Origin: Ahniella affigens
GTDB taxonomy: Bacteria; Pseudomonadota; Gammaproteobacteria; Xanthomonadales; Ahniellaceae
Direction: 5' to 3'
NCBI RefSeq assembly: GCF_003015185.1
Contig: NZ_CP027860.1
Coordinates: 3,100,001 to 3,164,000, forward strand
Length of the DNA stretch: 64,000 bases
Part shown: positions 34,757 through 44,344 of the stretch, piece by piece
Layout: the number at the start of each line of letters is the position of its first letter
How positions within the stretch are numbered: position 1 is the first letter of the stretch
Notes under the pieces: generated by a model
Databases searched by the model: none
Told to the model about the DNA's origin: nothing
Seen by the model: only the letters and a program-made list of their open reading frames with translations
Made by a program: the position numbers and the translations under genes

Positions 34757-36276
34757 GCGGGCACCTCGGCGGGCACCGGCTCAGACACTTTGCCAAAATG
34801 CTCGGCAAACCGTTCGGCCAGACGGGTGATGGCTTGCACATCTGGCAACCGGCCACCGTAAGCGATATCGATCCAGTGGGCCAGCACCTCCGCAAAGTAT
34901 GCCGCCGACGCCGACCCGAGGACCCGCTTGGACAACGTCGCTACCTCGCTCTCGGTCGCACCGGCGCTGACGCGCAGTTTCCGGACATGCACGAGGTGGG
35001 ACAGCGCGCCGCGATAGATCAAGGACAACGCCTCGCGGACTTGCCCCTGCCGAATCAACTCAAGCGCGGTTTGCCCGATGTCGTCTGGCAGTGACTCGGG
35101 CGCAATCTGCAGACCAAACAGAATCTTCGGACCGGACTTGCCAGACCCGATATCCTGTTCAAGACCACCGGTGAGCCGGACAATCAGGTAGATCACCGCA
35201 CCAATCAACACCGCCAACAGAATCCAGCCCAATACCTGCAGGACTCGGGCCAGGAATTCGCCAACACCGCCGAGCCAGTTTGACTGGGGTTCGTATTCGC
35301 GTTTCTTCGGTTCGCGGTGAAAACGGAACCGGTGCACCTCGTCCCGCTTACGATCCCCAAACTCCTTGTCCGACACGATCTTTACCGCTTCGCGATGGGC
35401 CGGCGTATCGAGTGGCGGCGGCGTGGTGACGAACTCAGCCTTTTCTTTGGTCTCCGGCGTTTTCGTGGACAAAGCCATGGCCGGATCGACCAGCAACAGC
35501 GAGCAACTTGCTGCGAGCGCGAACAGCACGGCCAGATTGCCGGCACGCATGGTCTCCACGCGACTGCGCAGACGCTTCAGATTCAACTCGACATCCCAAG
35601 CCTCCAGAATGACGCGCCGATTGAGATACAAGGAAAAACCAGCAGCGACAAAGAATGGTCCAATCGTGGCGTGGGCCAGCGCGATGTAAATCAGATCGAG
35701 CGGCGTGAACATGGCGTCGCTGTTGCCAAAGTCCTGGCCTTCCGGCGTCAGGAACAGGTTTACCAACATCGTGAAGCCGAATACGAGCACCCACTCAAAC
35801 ATGAAGCCGACAAACTGCAGTGCCAACGCATAAGAACCAAACCGCATGCCGAGCAGTCGACGGCGTTCTGCTGCCTGCGCGCCGGTCTGGCGCTCCAGTT
35901 GCACGACCGGCGTGTTGAAGCTCCGCATCCAATCAAAGGGACGCCGCCACAGCAATTGGGCGAACAGGCCAGGGGTCAGTACTTCGGACCAGTCACGGAG
36001 TGCTGCCCGCACTGAGACGGTTTCGCCGAACATCGCCCGGCTCAGCACGTGAAGCGCGAATCGTTCGGGAATGGGTTTGATCCAATACATCGCCATCACG
36101 AGCAGAACCGGCTGGTCCCACAGCAGATAGCAGAGCACCGCGACCAGCGGCAGGTAGCACAATGACCAGATCGACCACAGCGGACGCCAGTCCTTGATCG
36201 CCATGCGAATGCCAAGGTCGATGGACTCGAAACCGCCCCGCTGGCGGAGCCGGATGCTGATGCGATCAAGCTCCAC
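34753..36276 (-). CDS. DUF4129 domain membrane protein
   Basis: 507 residues from GTG 36276, overlapping the SpoIIM-type gene by 11 bases; the frame extends to an ATG at 36306 that would lie deeper in that gene. It has about six TM helices in the first 270 residues, a polar linker with charged repeats (FRFHREPKKREYEP), another TM (about 355-378), and a C-terminal DUF4129 domain (TALELIRQGQVREALSLIYRGALSHL, AYGGRLPDVQAI). It belongs to the MoxR-DUF58 cluster. Confidence 0.85.
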   Translation of the reverse strand: MELDRISIRLRQRGGFESIDLGIRMAIKDWRPLWSIWSLCYLPLVAVLCYLLWDQPVLLVMAMYWIKPIPERFALHVLSRAMFGETVSVRAALRDWSEVLTPGLFAQLLWRRPFDWMRSFNTPVVQLERQTGAQAAERRRLLGMRFGSYALALQFVGFMFEWVLVFGFTMLVNLFLTPEGQDFGNSDAMFTPLDLIYIALAHATIGPFFVAAGFSLYLNRRVILEAWDVELNLKRLRSRVETMRAGNLAVLFALAASCSLLLVDPAMALSTKTPETKEKAEFVTTPPPLDTPAHREAVKIVSDKEFGDRKRDEVHRFRFHREPKKREYEPQSNWLGGVGEFLARVLQVLGWILLAVLIGAVIYLIVRLTGGLEQDIGSGKSGPKILFGLQIAPESLPDDIGQTALELIRQGQVREALSLIYRGALSHLVHVRKLRVSAGATESEVATLSKRVLGSASAAYFAEVLAHWIDIAYGGRLPDVQAITRLAERFAEHFGKVSEPVPAEVPA

Positions 36277-37264
36277 GTCGGCGCCCCGCGAGCAGGAAGT
36301 ACGCAATCAGCAACAGCCACTGGAACCCACCGAATGCATATTTCGGCCAGGCGACTGGAAAGACCTGCGGCGACCAGAACGCTTCGATCAGGGCGGCGAT
36401 AAAGAACATCATCACAGCGCCCGCCATGAGCTGCATGGCGACGCGGCCGTTCTCAACCAACGCCAACGCCCGCGAACGCCGGCCGGGCGCGATCAGCGCA
36501 TTGGCGAGCTGAAAACCAGCCGCACCCGAGATCGCAATGGCCGTGAGCTCCATGGCCGAATGGCCGGCAACAAACGACCAGAACTGGACCCCGTGCCCGG
36601 ATTCGGTCAAGTGCCCAGCCACGGCGCCAATGTAGAAGCCGTTGAACAGTAGAAAGAACAGCGACCCGAGGCCGAACACAATACCGGTGGCAAAGGTCTG
36701 AAACCCGATCCGGATGTTGTTCCAGATATACACGCCGAACATCTCGAAACTGGAGTCGGATTCGCGCATGCCTACTTTGTGGTTTTCGGCCGAGTACATC
36801 TCCTCCATCTGGGCCATCGCTTCGGGCTCCAGAAACAACGTGGTCAGGTCCGGATACAACTGAACCGCCACGATCATCAAGACGAGTGGTCCGAAAAACA
36901 AACCGATGGCCAGCCACACCGAGCGCCAACGCTCACGCACTACATTCGGGAAGCCAGTCAGGAAGAAGTAACGGATCTGCCTCAGGCTGTCGCTTCGACT
37001 GCCGTACAGGGCATGATGCCCGCGCAACACCAAAGCATTGATGCGATCGATCAGCAGCGGGCTGTACTGTCGATCCTGCGCCAATGCCAGATGGGCACAG
37101 ATGCGCCGATACAAAGCGGGAACATCGCGCTCGTTCAGCACCGTGACCCCAATGGGCGGCGCCAACACAGCGCGTTGTTTGCGCGACATCCGACGACGAT
37201 CGAGCCAATGCTGGAAGCGTGCCCAATCCGGCTCGAAGCGCTGCTCAAACTCAGCCTGCCGCAT
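36266..37264 (-). CDS. Stage II sporulation protein M family membrane protein
   Basis: 332 residues. The SpoIIM / DUF95 core is visible with five to six TM helices: WNNIRIGFQTFATGIVFGLG, FNGFYIGAVAGHLTESG, and FVAGHSAMELTAIAISGAAG. In non-sporulating bacteria this protein is a constant member of MoxR-DUF58 clusters. Its start overlaps the RDD gene stop by one base. Confidence 0.92.
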   Translation of the reverse strand: MRQAEFEQRFEPDWARFQHWLDRRRMSRKQRAVLAPPIGVTVLNERDVPALYRRICAHLALAQDRQYSPLLIDRINALVLRGHHALYGSRSDSLRQIRYFFLTGFPNVVRERWRSVWLAIGLFFGPLVLMIVAVQLYPDLTTLFLEPEAMAQMEEMYSAENHKVGMRESDSSFEMFGVYIWNNIRIGFQTFATGIVFGLGSLFFLLFNGFYIGAVAGHLTESGHGVQFWSFVAGHSAMELTAIAISGAAGFQLANALIAPGRRSRALALVENGRVAMQLMAGAVMMFFIAALIEAFWSPQVFPVAWPKYAFGGFQWLLLIAYFLLAGRRRGA

Positions 37265-37977
37265 CAGCGCGTCTCATCATGGCGGGCACCCATCAGATGC
37301 TGGGCCACGCCGACCAGCCCGAGGCGCGCCGCCGCACCCTGGCGCTGCGGCGGCAGCAGAATCGGGGCCACGATCTGTGCCAGTTCGTCGGCACGTTCTT
37401 CGCTCAACTGGGGCACGCGCTCGGCGTAGTCGAGAATCGCGCGCTTCTCACCCAGCGTGATCGGAATCGACGGCGCCAGCGTTTCGACATCGACCAGCAC
37501 GGGCGGCTTTTCGGGTGGGTCGACGTACACCACGATCGTACCCGCTACCAGGTCGCCGAGCCGCTTGAACTGCGGATGCAGCAACGAACAAATCAAACCA
37601 CCAGAGTAAAAGCCAGGCAGGAAGTCGGCCGTGCGCAGGATATTGCGGACAAATGCCGGCCCGAAGGTCAAGGGCGAACCATCGTCGCGCAGCACCCGAA
37701 TGCCGAGCGCACGCTTTCCGGGCGTTGCACCGTCCCAAACCGCTTCCAGCCACGCTGGCACCACCCACTCAATCAGAAACAACAGAATCAAGAGCAAGCC
37801 GCCCATCAACTTGCTGTTGCCCGCGAGCACGCCGATCAACGTGGCGAACACCATGACCACGCCTGCTCGCCACGCAAAGTCGATGAGCCAAGCCAAGGCG
37901 CGCGGCACCGGGCCGGCCAAGCGCAGGCTGAGTTCGATTCCTTCCGGCGTCGCAATCCGGTATGCAGTGTCGAGCAT
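37264..37977 (-). CDS. RDD family membrane protein
   Basis: 237 residues from ATG 37977 (MLDTAYRIATPEGIELSLRLAG), coupled to the upstream gene by a one-base overlap; a longer frame to 38061 lies inside that gene. The RDD domain has its marker R-A-L-A-W-L-I-D and the TPGKRALGIRVLRDDG loop, with about three TM helices. A soluble tail of about 80 residues follows. Function unknown, member of the same cluster. Confidence 0.9.
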   Translation of the reverse strand: MLDTAYRIATPEGIELSLRLAGPVPRALAWLIDFAWRAGVVMVFATLIGVLAGNSKLMGGLLLILLFLIEWVVPAWLEAVWDGATPGKRALGIRVLRDDGSPLTFGPAFVRNILRTADFLPGFYSGGLICSLLHPQFKRLGDLVAGTIVVYVDPPEKPPVLVDVETLAPSIPITLGEKRAILDYAERVPQLSEERADELAQIVAPILLPPQRQGAAARLGLVGVAQHLMGARHDETR

Positions 37978-38801
37978 CAATCCCCGTAGAAGATTTCGCG
38001 GTAAGCCGAGTAGTTGGCGCATGCAAACACCGGGCCCACCACAATCAATCCGAGCAGGCACGGGATGTACGCAATGAACACCGCAAAGCTGGCCATGATG
38101 GCAAACAGAATGAACCCACCAACGTTCTTCATCGCGGCCTTGAAGCTGAGCTTGACCGCATCCACGGCCGTCATGCCGTTGATTGCCACGAGCATCGGCG
38201 CAAACCAGAAAGCCATGTAGATCACGAATGACAGTGCCATGGCGATGAACACGGCAAAGATAATGAAGATGATCAGACCCGCAGAAATCTCAGGCTCCTG
38301 ATTGTTCATGATGGCGGAAAAGCCCACCGTCACACCGATACCGATGCCGAAAATGATCAGCAGAACCACGATCATGACGAGCGATGCAGCGAAATTCAGC
38401 ACGCCCACCATGACCAATTGACCAAGGTTCTTGCGGAACCCGTCAAAGAAATTATCGAACACGATCGGCTCGCCGCGATTCAAGCGATCGGCAGACATGT
38501 ACAAGCCCGCCAGAAACGCCGGCATCAGGAACGTGATCGCGAAATTCACGGCCATTTGAATTAAGGAGCCCAGAATCGGAATCAACGACACCACGATCAA
38601 CACCAGCAGCGCGCCAATCATGACGCCGCCGAGCGTTGCCCAGGCACCGGACGCGGCACTGAACAAGGTCCAGCCCTTGCTGATCCAGCTGACCGCTGCG
38701 CCCGGACCGCGGGCCAGCGGCTCGGTGTTGAACCCTTCAACCGAGGCGCCGCCGCTCGGGTCAACCCGCGATAGCGGTGCGGAATAAGGATTGTCAGTCA
38801 T
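37977..38801 (-). CDS. Polytopic membrane protein, BPSS1780-like, copy 1
   Basis: 274 residues. An N-terminal NPYSAPLSRVDP segment, a WISKGWTLF amphipathic start and about six TM helices, ending YREIFYGD. The ending and N-terminus match the next upstream gene (38996-39769), so the two are paralogues. Similar proteins are annotated as BPSS1780 family membrane proteins; function unknown. It overlaps the RDD gene by one base. Confidence 0.82.
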   Translation of the reverse strand: MTDNPYSAPLSRVDPSGGASVEGFNTEPLARGPGAAVSWISKGWTLFSAASGAWATLGGVMIGALLVLIVVSLIPILGSLIQMAVNFAITFLMPAFLAGLYMSADRLNRGEPIVFDNFFDGFRKNLGQLVMVGVLNFAASLVMIVVLLIIFGIGIGVTVGFSAIMNNQEPEISAGLIIFIIFAVFIAMALSFVIYMAFWFAPMLVAINGMTAVDAVKLSFKAAMKNVGGFILFAIMASFAVFIAYIPCLLGLIVVGPVFACANYSAYREIFYGD

Positions 38802-38995
38802 GGCGATCTCCCCGTCTCGTGCTGAATATTAGGATATGAATGGGCGGAGTCTATCAGGGCCAGCTAGTGATTCCGCATCGGGTTTGCGTTGATGTAGCCC
38901 ACCCCACCGGAATGCGGGGTCTCGACTCACTGAATTTGGTAAACGTGGGGATGCGCCGACTCGCACAAAGCATGATGCCCGACTCGCATTCGCAA

Positions 38996-39769
38996 TCAGT
39001 CGCCGAAGAAAATCTGGCGATACGCCACATAGGACACGCAGCAATACCAGGGCAATACCACGAGATACCCGAGCCCAAGAGTCAGCAGGAGTCCGAGCAA
39101 CACCGAAATGGTCACCGTGGCAAGCAGCAGAATCGGTGCGACATTTCGGCGACAGCCGCGAAACCCGAGCCTAAGCGCCTGGATCAAGTCCTGATGATCG
39201 ATTGCGATCAGCAATGGCGCAAACCATGTGAGGAGCGACACCAGGAACAGCACCAGCGTCATTGCCACAATCGCGACCAGCATCGTCACGAACAAGGCGT
39301 CCCCGTTGGCGAACAATCCGTTCCCGTCGCCGTAGCCTTCGCCTATCGCAATCAACCCAAAGGCAAGCGGCAGCATGATGGCAAATTGCACGAGGCCACT
39401 GATCACGCCGACCAGCGCCAATGGCCCCGGATGTCGCGAGAAGCCCGCCGAAATCTGTGCCAGATCGAGACTCTCGCCGAAGTTGAGCCGATCAGCGCCG
39501 ACATAGAACCCGGCCAGCACGATCGGCATCAGCGCCTGCACCACCAAGCCGCCGAACGGGATCATGACGAAGAATGCGTAACCAAGACCCGCCAGCAGTG
39601 CCATCAGCACCCAGATTCCCGGCGCCAGAAGAAACATGCGCCAACCCTTTCTGAGCCAGTCGAACGCGGCGCTGGAAGGCAGCGCCAAGGGCTGTTCCAG
39701 CAGACCGGCGCCCGGCATGGACGCTGTCACGACACGCGATTGGGGCGCTGCGTAGGGGTTCTGATTCAT
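38996..39769 (-). CDS. Polytopic membrane protein, BPSS1780-like, copy 2
   Basis: 257 residues from ATG 39769 (MNQNPYAAPQSRVV); the frame to 39850 lacks similarity to the paralogue and is not used. It shares the NPYxAPxSRV start, the W-L-R-K-G-W-R-M-F segment, a GADRLNFGESL loop (compare SADRLNRGEP in copy 1) and the YRQIFFGD end with its downstream neighbour. It is separated from copy 1 by 194 bases without a visible feature. Confidence 0.82.
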   Translation of the reverse strand: MNQNPYAAPQSRVVTASMPGAGLLEQPLALPSSAAFDWLRKGWRMFLLAPGIWVLMALLAGLGYAFFVMIPFGGLVVQALMPIVLAGFYVGADRLNFGESLDLAQISAGFSRHPGPLALVGVISGLVQFAIMLPLAFGLIAIGEGYGDGNGLFANGDALFVTMLVAIVAMTLVLFLVSLLTWFAPLLIAIDHQDLIQALRLGFRGCRRNVAPILLLATVTISVLLGLLLTLGLGYLVVLPWYCCVSYVAYRQIFFGD

Positions 39770-39922
39770 TGCCACGCCGACACTAGCGGACGCTCTAACA
39801 GGTCGCAATGCGGAACGCGTGGTGGTCGCACCAAAGGCGCGCTTATTCACGCATCAAAGTGTCAGCGATGATGCGGGATCCGCCGTGCGCCTGAAAACCA
39901 GTTGCAGCGGCGCGATCGGAAC

Positions 39923-40789
39923 CTAGCGTGCCGCCGCAAAAAACGCGCGGAACCGCGGCGAGAAGAACTGTGGATCGGCCTGCAACCCAGGTGCCGCCTG
40001 CTTGGCGGCGAGAACATCCTGAGTCGCTTGCGCACGCTGCTGAGCCGATGTTTGCCCGCCGAGCTCTGCCAATGCAAACAGACTGGCGGCCCGAACCAGA
40101 TGCAAATGTGCTTTGGCCTTGCCACTCATCCCAGCCGGATTGGCGCGACTGGAAGCGCTGAAGCGACCACTGAGGTAGTCCGAAACCGCCTGCACCAAAG
40201 CCGCAGGGGCACCACTCGCTGGAACTGCTGGCGGGCTTGGCGGCGGCTTGCTGACCGGCGGATTGGCTTTTTGCTCGGGCGCAGGGGGCTTAGTGCCTTG
40301 ACCGACGGGTGGTTTGCTCGGTTCAACGGCGACTGGCCGCGCAGGTTCGGTGACCGTCGGATTAGCCGGCGCAACCGGAGGCTTGCTGGGTTGGGTGCCG
40401 GCAAGCTGCTTTTGGCACGACTTCACCGCATCATCTGCCACGCCTTTGAAATCGCTCAAGGCAGCGATGACGGGCTCTGCGGCTGGATCTTTGAACCAGC
40501 GAAGCGCCCCCTGACAATCGTTGCTCCGATACGCAGCGAGCCCCAAGTAATATTGCGGCACATACGGCGCAAAACGCTGGCCGTACAGACGGACACGCAC
40601 AGCCGGAGCGGTCGAGCCCGCCATGGCCTCGTGCATGTACCGCTCGACTTCGGGCCAATTTTCGTCGGTAGCCGCCTCCTGACCGCGCGCGTAGTCTTGC
40701 TTGTAGTCCGCCAATGCCATGGGCGACGCTGCCAACAGGACGAAGGCGAGCACACCAAGTAGGCCAAAGCGGCAGTCAGAGCCCGGCAC
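39923..40789 (-). CDS. Exported protein with Pro-rich linker
   Basis: 288 residues: signal peptide (about 1-27, ending SPMALADYKQ), an N-terminal TPR-like helical domain (QDYARGQEAATDENWPEVERYMHEA, YYLGLAAYRSNDCQGALRWF), a 65-residue Pro-rich linker with PSKPPV repeats, and a C-terminal helical domain (LVQAVSDYLSGRF... HLHLVRAASLFAL). The start lies 14 bases inside the kinase gene, so the two are probably co-translated. It could be an outer partner of the kinase. Confidence 0.7.
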   Translation of the reverse strand: MPGSDCRFGLLGVLAFVLLAASPMALADYKQDYARGQEAATDENWPEVERYMHEAMAGSTAPAVRVRLYGQRFAPYVPQYYLGLAAYRSNDCQGALRWFKDPAAEPVIAALSDFKGVADDAVKSCQKQLAGTQPSKPPVAPANPTVTEPARPVAVEPSKPPVGQGTKPPAPEQKANPPVSKPPPSPPAVPASGAPAALVQAVSDYLSGRFSASSRANPAGMSGKAKAHLHLVRAASLFALAELGGQTSAQQRAQATQDVLAAKQAAPGLQADPQFFSPRFRAFFAAAR

Positions 40790-43700
40790 GACGCAGGTAC
40801 TCCTCTTTGCTCAGGGACGGAAAACTCGCAACGACCTGTACCTCGGACTTGGGTTTCAATTCGCCAAGCTGGGTCACTGCGCGCGCATTCGGGTGCTTGA
40901 AGATCACGCGGTACACCCCGGCCGGCACCGTCAGCACCAGCGGCGTGCTCCGATCAGCTGGCAACGTGACCGCCTGCGATGTCGTCGTGTTGGTGACGCT
41001 GTCCACCTCACCCCAAGGCGCCGCCAACAGCACCAGACGACCGGCCGACTCGGCAAGCCGGCGCGCCTCATCGTCGCGCAGCCGAGTGGCCACGTCGGCA
41101 AACTGTGTACGCACGCCGGGCAATGATGGATCCGTACTGAAGCGCTCCGCGTACTGACCCAACAGCTTTTCGAACACGGCGAGTTCGCTCAGGCTGGCCG
41201 ACGATTGCGCCGCACCGAGCACCGCATCCAGGAGTCGTTTCCGCGCCGTCAGAGCATCCACGTCGCGGGCATTGGCCCGAAGCAGGGTTGCCGTCGTATC
41301 CAGTGCCTTGCTGAAGTCCTGCGGCGCCAACGGACGCGCTGCCGCGACTGCAAAAATCGACTCAACCTGCTTGCCTCGAGCCTCAGCCACGCTGCGCGCA
41401 TTGATTTCGGTTGCCACATCAAGAGCGAGCTTCGCCAACCCTTGATCGGCCGGATGCGCTTGCCGTGCCTGGTCAGCCAATGCTTTGGCGGCATCCAGCT
41501 CGCCGCTATCAATAAATTCGGTGATTTTCGCTGCCGCCGTACCGGGGAGATCGCTCAAGAGCTTTCGCGCCTGTTCGTTCTGGCTGTCGAGCTTCAATAC
41601 TTGTTCGGCAAGTTCTTTTGCGTTCTGGCCGGCCGGCGCGTACAGATCGCTGCGGAGCACTGCGTTCTGCGCCCCGGCCAGAGCCTGCGCGATCTTCCGT
41701 TCCGTTTCGCCAAGCTGGCCCTCGGCATCGGTCATCAGGCGCTTGGCGTCGGCGTTATTGGCATCCAGATCGATTACGGCCTTGGCGATGCGCAGCGCGC
41801 TGGCCGCATGATTGCTGCTCAGATCTTTGCGGGCGGCGAGCAACAGCGCGGTGATCAAGTCGTTACGGCGCTGTGCCAAGCCCGGGTGCGTCTTGCTCAA
41901 GGCCTCGGCAGCACTCAAAGACTCGGCAGCCGAGTCGCCTGCGGGTTCCAACAGCTTGCCCGCACGGATCTGGGCTTCGAGCTTCGTGTAAATCTGATTG
42001 ATGCGACCATCCAGTTCGCGTTGCGTCTTGCGCGCGGTGATCTCGCTCTGCAGGGACCGCCAATCTGGATCGTTACCCAGATCGTTCGCGAGCGCTTGCA
42101 GACCCGATTCGGCAGCTGGCAGATCGTCTCCCAGCAGACTCTGCCGGATGGGATTCAGGACCGAATCCAGCAGTTTGCGACGGAACGTAACCACCTCAGC
42201 CTGCTTGGGCGCGAGCCGCTCGGCGCTGGTCAGCAGCGCGTAGGCACCATTGGCGCCAAAGGCCTGGCCACTGCCCAGCGCGCGCTCGGCTTCGGCCAGC
42301 AGCCGTTGAATCTCTGCAGCGTTGTCGCGCGCAGCTTGTGCGTCGGCGATTGCCTGTTGCAAGGCGCTGACCTCGGCATCATCGGGCGCAACGTCTTTTG
42401 CCGCATTCTGCAGAATGCTGGCACTCGAAAAATCCTCGCGCTTCAATGCTGCCCGCGACGCCTGAACCAGCGCCGACAGCAAGACTTGCTTGCGCTTTTC
42501 GGTCTCGGCATAGCGCGGTGCAAGTTCCAGCGCTGCCCGATAGGTATCCCAGGCATTGTCGTCAAATGGCGGCGGGGTCAGACGCCCTTCTTTGATTTGC
42601 GAATCCAGCACCTGCAAAATGGCATCGACCCGGCTCTTGTCACGCGGATCGATGTCCTCTTTGTCGCGCAGGCCAAACCACAGCCCCACGCCGATGATGA
42701 TCGCCGCCAACACACCGAGCCCAGCCCACAGCGGCGCACGCGAGCGCGGCGTTACGGGCTCGGGCGGCGGCTCCGGCGTTGCGATCACCGGAGCCGGAAT
42801 GCGCGGTGCCGACCGTTCGCCGGTGCGAGCGGCTCCGGATTGCGGTATCTGGGTCGGCGCCGTCGGCGTCGCCAGGCGGGCTGATTGCGGATTGACCTGC
42901 CCCGTGCGGCGAACACCGATCGGTTGCTGCAGATCGCCGGCAGTCTGCGAACTGATCGAAAAACCGAGCGCCCGCAATTGCTCGGACGAGCTCTGGTTGG
43001 GGTCTGCCTGCAGGCGGGCCCAAAGCGTTTCATTGGCAATCACCACGGCCTTCAGGGCCTTGGTGAATTCCTTGAGATTCAGAAAGCGGTCATCGCGGTT
43101 CTTCGCCAACATGCGATCGAGCACGGGCTGGAACTCGCCAAACGCGGGCGGCAACATTGGTGCCGGCGTGGTCAGATGCGCCATCAGCACAGCGATTGGG
43201 GTGTCGCCCGCAAACGGCGCATTGCCAGTCAGCAGCTCATAAAACATCACACCCAGGCTGTAGAGATCGGAGCGACCATCCACTTCCAGTGCGTTGATCT
43301 GCTCCGGACTCATGTAGGTCGGCGTGCCGACCAGCATCCCGGTCTGGGTCAAACGGGTCTGTTGCGCATCCTGTTGCTTGGCGATGCCGAAATCGGTCAA
43401 GACCGGCGTCGACTCGTCCCGGAACATGATGTTCGACGGTTTCAGATCGCGATGGATGACGCCATGGTCATGCGCGAACTGCAGCGCACCAGCGATTTGC
43501 ACGACGATCGCGACCGCCTCGGCCAACGACAACCCGTCGCGCATCCGATCGTGCAGGGTGCCGCCATCGAGGTACTCCATCGCGATGTAGGTCGAGGCAT
43601 CGCCCTTGACGATGTCATAGACCGCAACGATGTTCCGGTGTGGCAACTTGGCCAGCGTCCGCCCTTCCATCAGAAAGCGGCGCTCGAATTTGTCGACATC

Positions 43701-43844
43701 CTCGATGTTGCGGCGCATGACCTTCAGCGCCACCTTTCGGTCCAGAGAGGTCTGGATGGCCAGATAGACGACCGCCATCCCGCCCACGCCTAACTCGCGG
43801 ACAAGCTCATACCCCGGGATGTTGACGTGCGGACTCGGACTCAT
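40776..43844 (-). CDS. Transmembrane Ser/Thr protein kinase with long extracytoplasmic helical domain
   Basis: 1,022 residues. The kinase domain spans about 11-270: G-loop ELGVGGMAVVYLA, K41 in VALKVM, catalytic HRDLKPSN with D133, DFG (151-153) and GTPTYMSPE. A Pro-rich juxtamembrane segment leads to one TM (about 372-391). The remaining 630 residues are alpha-helical, TPR-like repeats (LEQVLKLDSQNEQARKLL, AKAVIDLDANNADAKRLM) and a small beta domain at the end (GVYRVIFKHPNARAV). It probably senses an envelope signal; the phosphorylation targets are unknown. Confidence 0.92.
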   Translation of the reverse strand: MSPSPHVNIPGYELVRELGVGGMAVVYLAIQTSLDRKVALKVMRRNIEDVDKFERRFLMEGRTLAKLPHRNIVAVYDIVKGDASTYIAMEYLDGGTLHDRMRDGLSLAEAVAIVVQIAGALQFAHDHGVIHRDLKPSNIMFRDESTPVLTDFGIAKQQDAQQTRLTQTGMLVGTPTYMSPEQINALEVDGRSDLYSLGVMFYELLTGNAPFAGDTPIAVLMAHLTTPAPMLPPAFGEFQPVLDRMLAKNRDDRFLNLKEFTKALKAVVIANETLWARLQADPNQSSSEQLRALGFSISSQTAGDLQQPIGVRRTGQVNPQSARLATPTAPTQIPQSGAARTGERSAPRIPAPVIATPEPPPEPVTPRSRAPLWAGLGVLAAIIIGVGLWFGLRDKEDIDPRDKSRVDAILQVLDSQIKEGRLTPPPFDDNAWDTYRAALELAPRYAETEKRKQVLLSALVQASRAALKREDFSSASILQNAAKDVAPDDAEVSALQQAIADAQAARDNAAEIQRLLAEAERALGSGQAFGANGAYALLTSAERLAPKQAEVVTFRRKLLDSVLNPIRQSLLGDDLPAAESGLQALANDLGNDPDWRSLQSEITARKTQRELDGRINQIYTKLEAQIRAGKLLEPAGDSAAESLSAAEALSKTHPGLAQRRNDLITALLLAARKDLSSNHAASALRIAKAVIDLDANNADAKRLMTDAEGQLGETERKIAQALAGAQNAVLRSDLYAPAGQNAKELAEQVLKLDSQNEQARKLLSDLPGTAAAKITEFIDSGELDAAKALADQARQAHPADQGLAKLALDVATEINARSVAEARGKQVESIFAVAAARPLAPQDFSKALDTTATLLRANARDVDALTARKRLLDAVLGAAQSSASLSELAVFEKLLGQYAERFSTDPSLPGVRTQFADVATRLRDDEARRLAESAGRLVLLAAPWGEVDSVTNTTTSQAVTLPADRSTPLVLTVPAGVYRVIFKHPNARAVTQLGELKPKSEVQVVASFPSLSKEEYLRRAGL

Positions 43845-44344
43845 GCAGGACAGATGGTTTCGGCGATCATAACATTCGTGGGGCTTCTGACCAGACCGGA
43901 GAAGAATGCCGTGTTGGCGGCAATTCCGGGCTGGTTGTCACGTGCAACGGCCGGACGCCATGATCGTTGACGGTTGCAAGCCATGCCCCGCCTCGGGCGC
44001 ACCCGCACTGCACGGTCGCCTGAATTCGTATTCGGTCGGGACCGCAGCATGGTTTTCGGCCGGATGACGCCTCCCACTGGCGATTGGTCAGATTTTTGCT
44101 ATGCAGCATAAAAACGAATCCGTTCAAGGCCTTACCATCCCGACTTCGCCACGCCTGGACCTTGCCGACCGTTCCATCCGACCCGGAGCGCACCGTTGTC
44201 CCGGGTCAGCACATGGCCGAATGGCATGAGTCGGCACCAATCTTTAGTTGTTAAAGACTTGTTCTCTTTAGGCCAGCGCGCATAAGCTCGGGCTGCCTCG
44301 GCCTGGTTTCACGGCCGCACACCGACAAAACAAGGAGTTGCCCC
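43845..44344. other. Gene-free stretch between kinase and TorF genes
   Basis: No convincing gene. It must hold the kinase promoter (minus) and the porin promoter (plus). AAGGAG at 44332-44337 is the porin ribosome binding site. A 108-residue minus-strand frame (43867-44193) has an unusual composition, is not preceded by a good start signal, and is not supported. Confidence 0.4.

Noticed and set aside
41205-42884. A 559-residue plus-strand frame antisense to the kinase gene
   Set aside because: It lies entirely within a clear kinase coding region in a GC-rich sequence, where long antisense frames are expected; it shows no domain of its own.
43867-44193. 108-residue minus-strand frame between the kinase and porin genes
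   Set aside because: Odd composition with no start signal and no recognised family; the stretch is more likely promoter and leader DNA.
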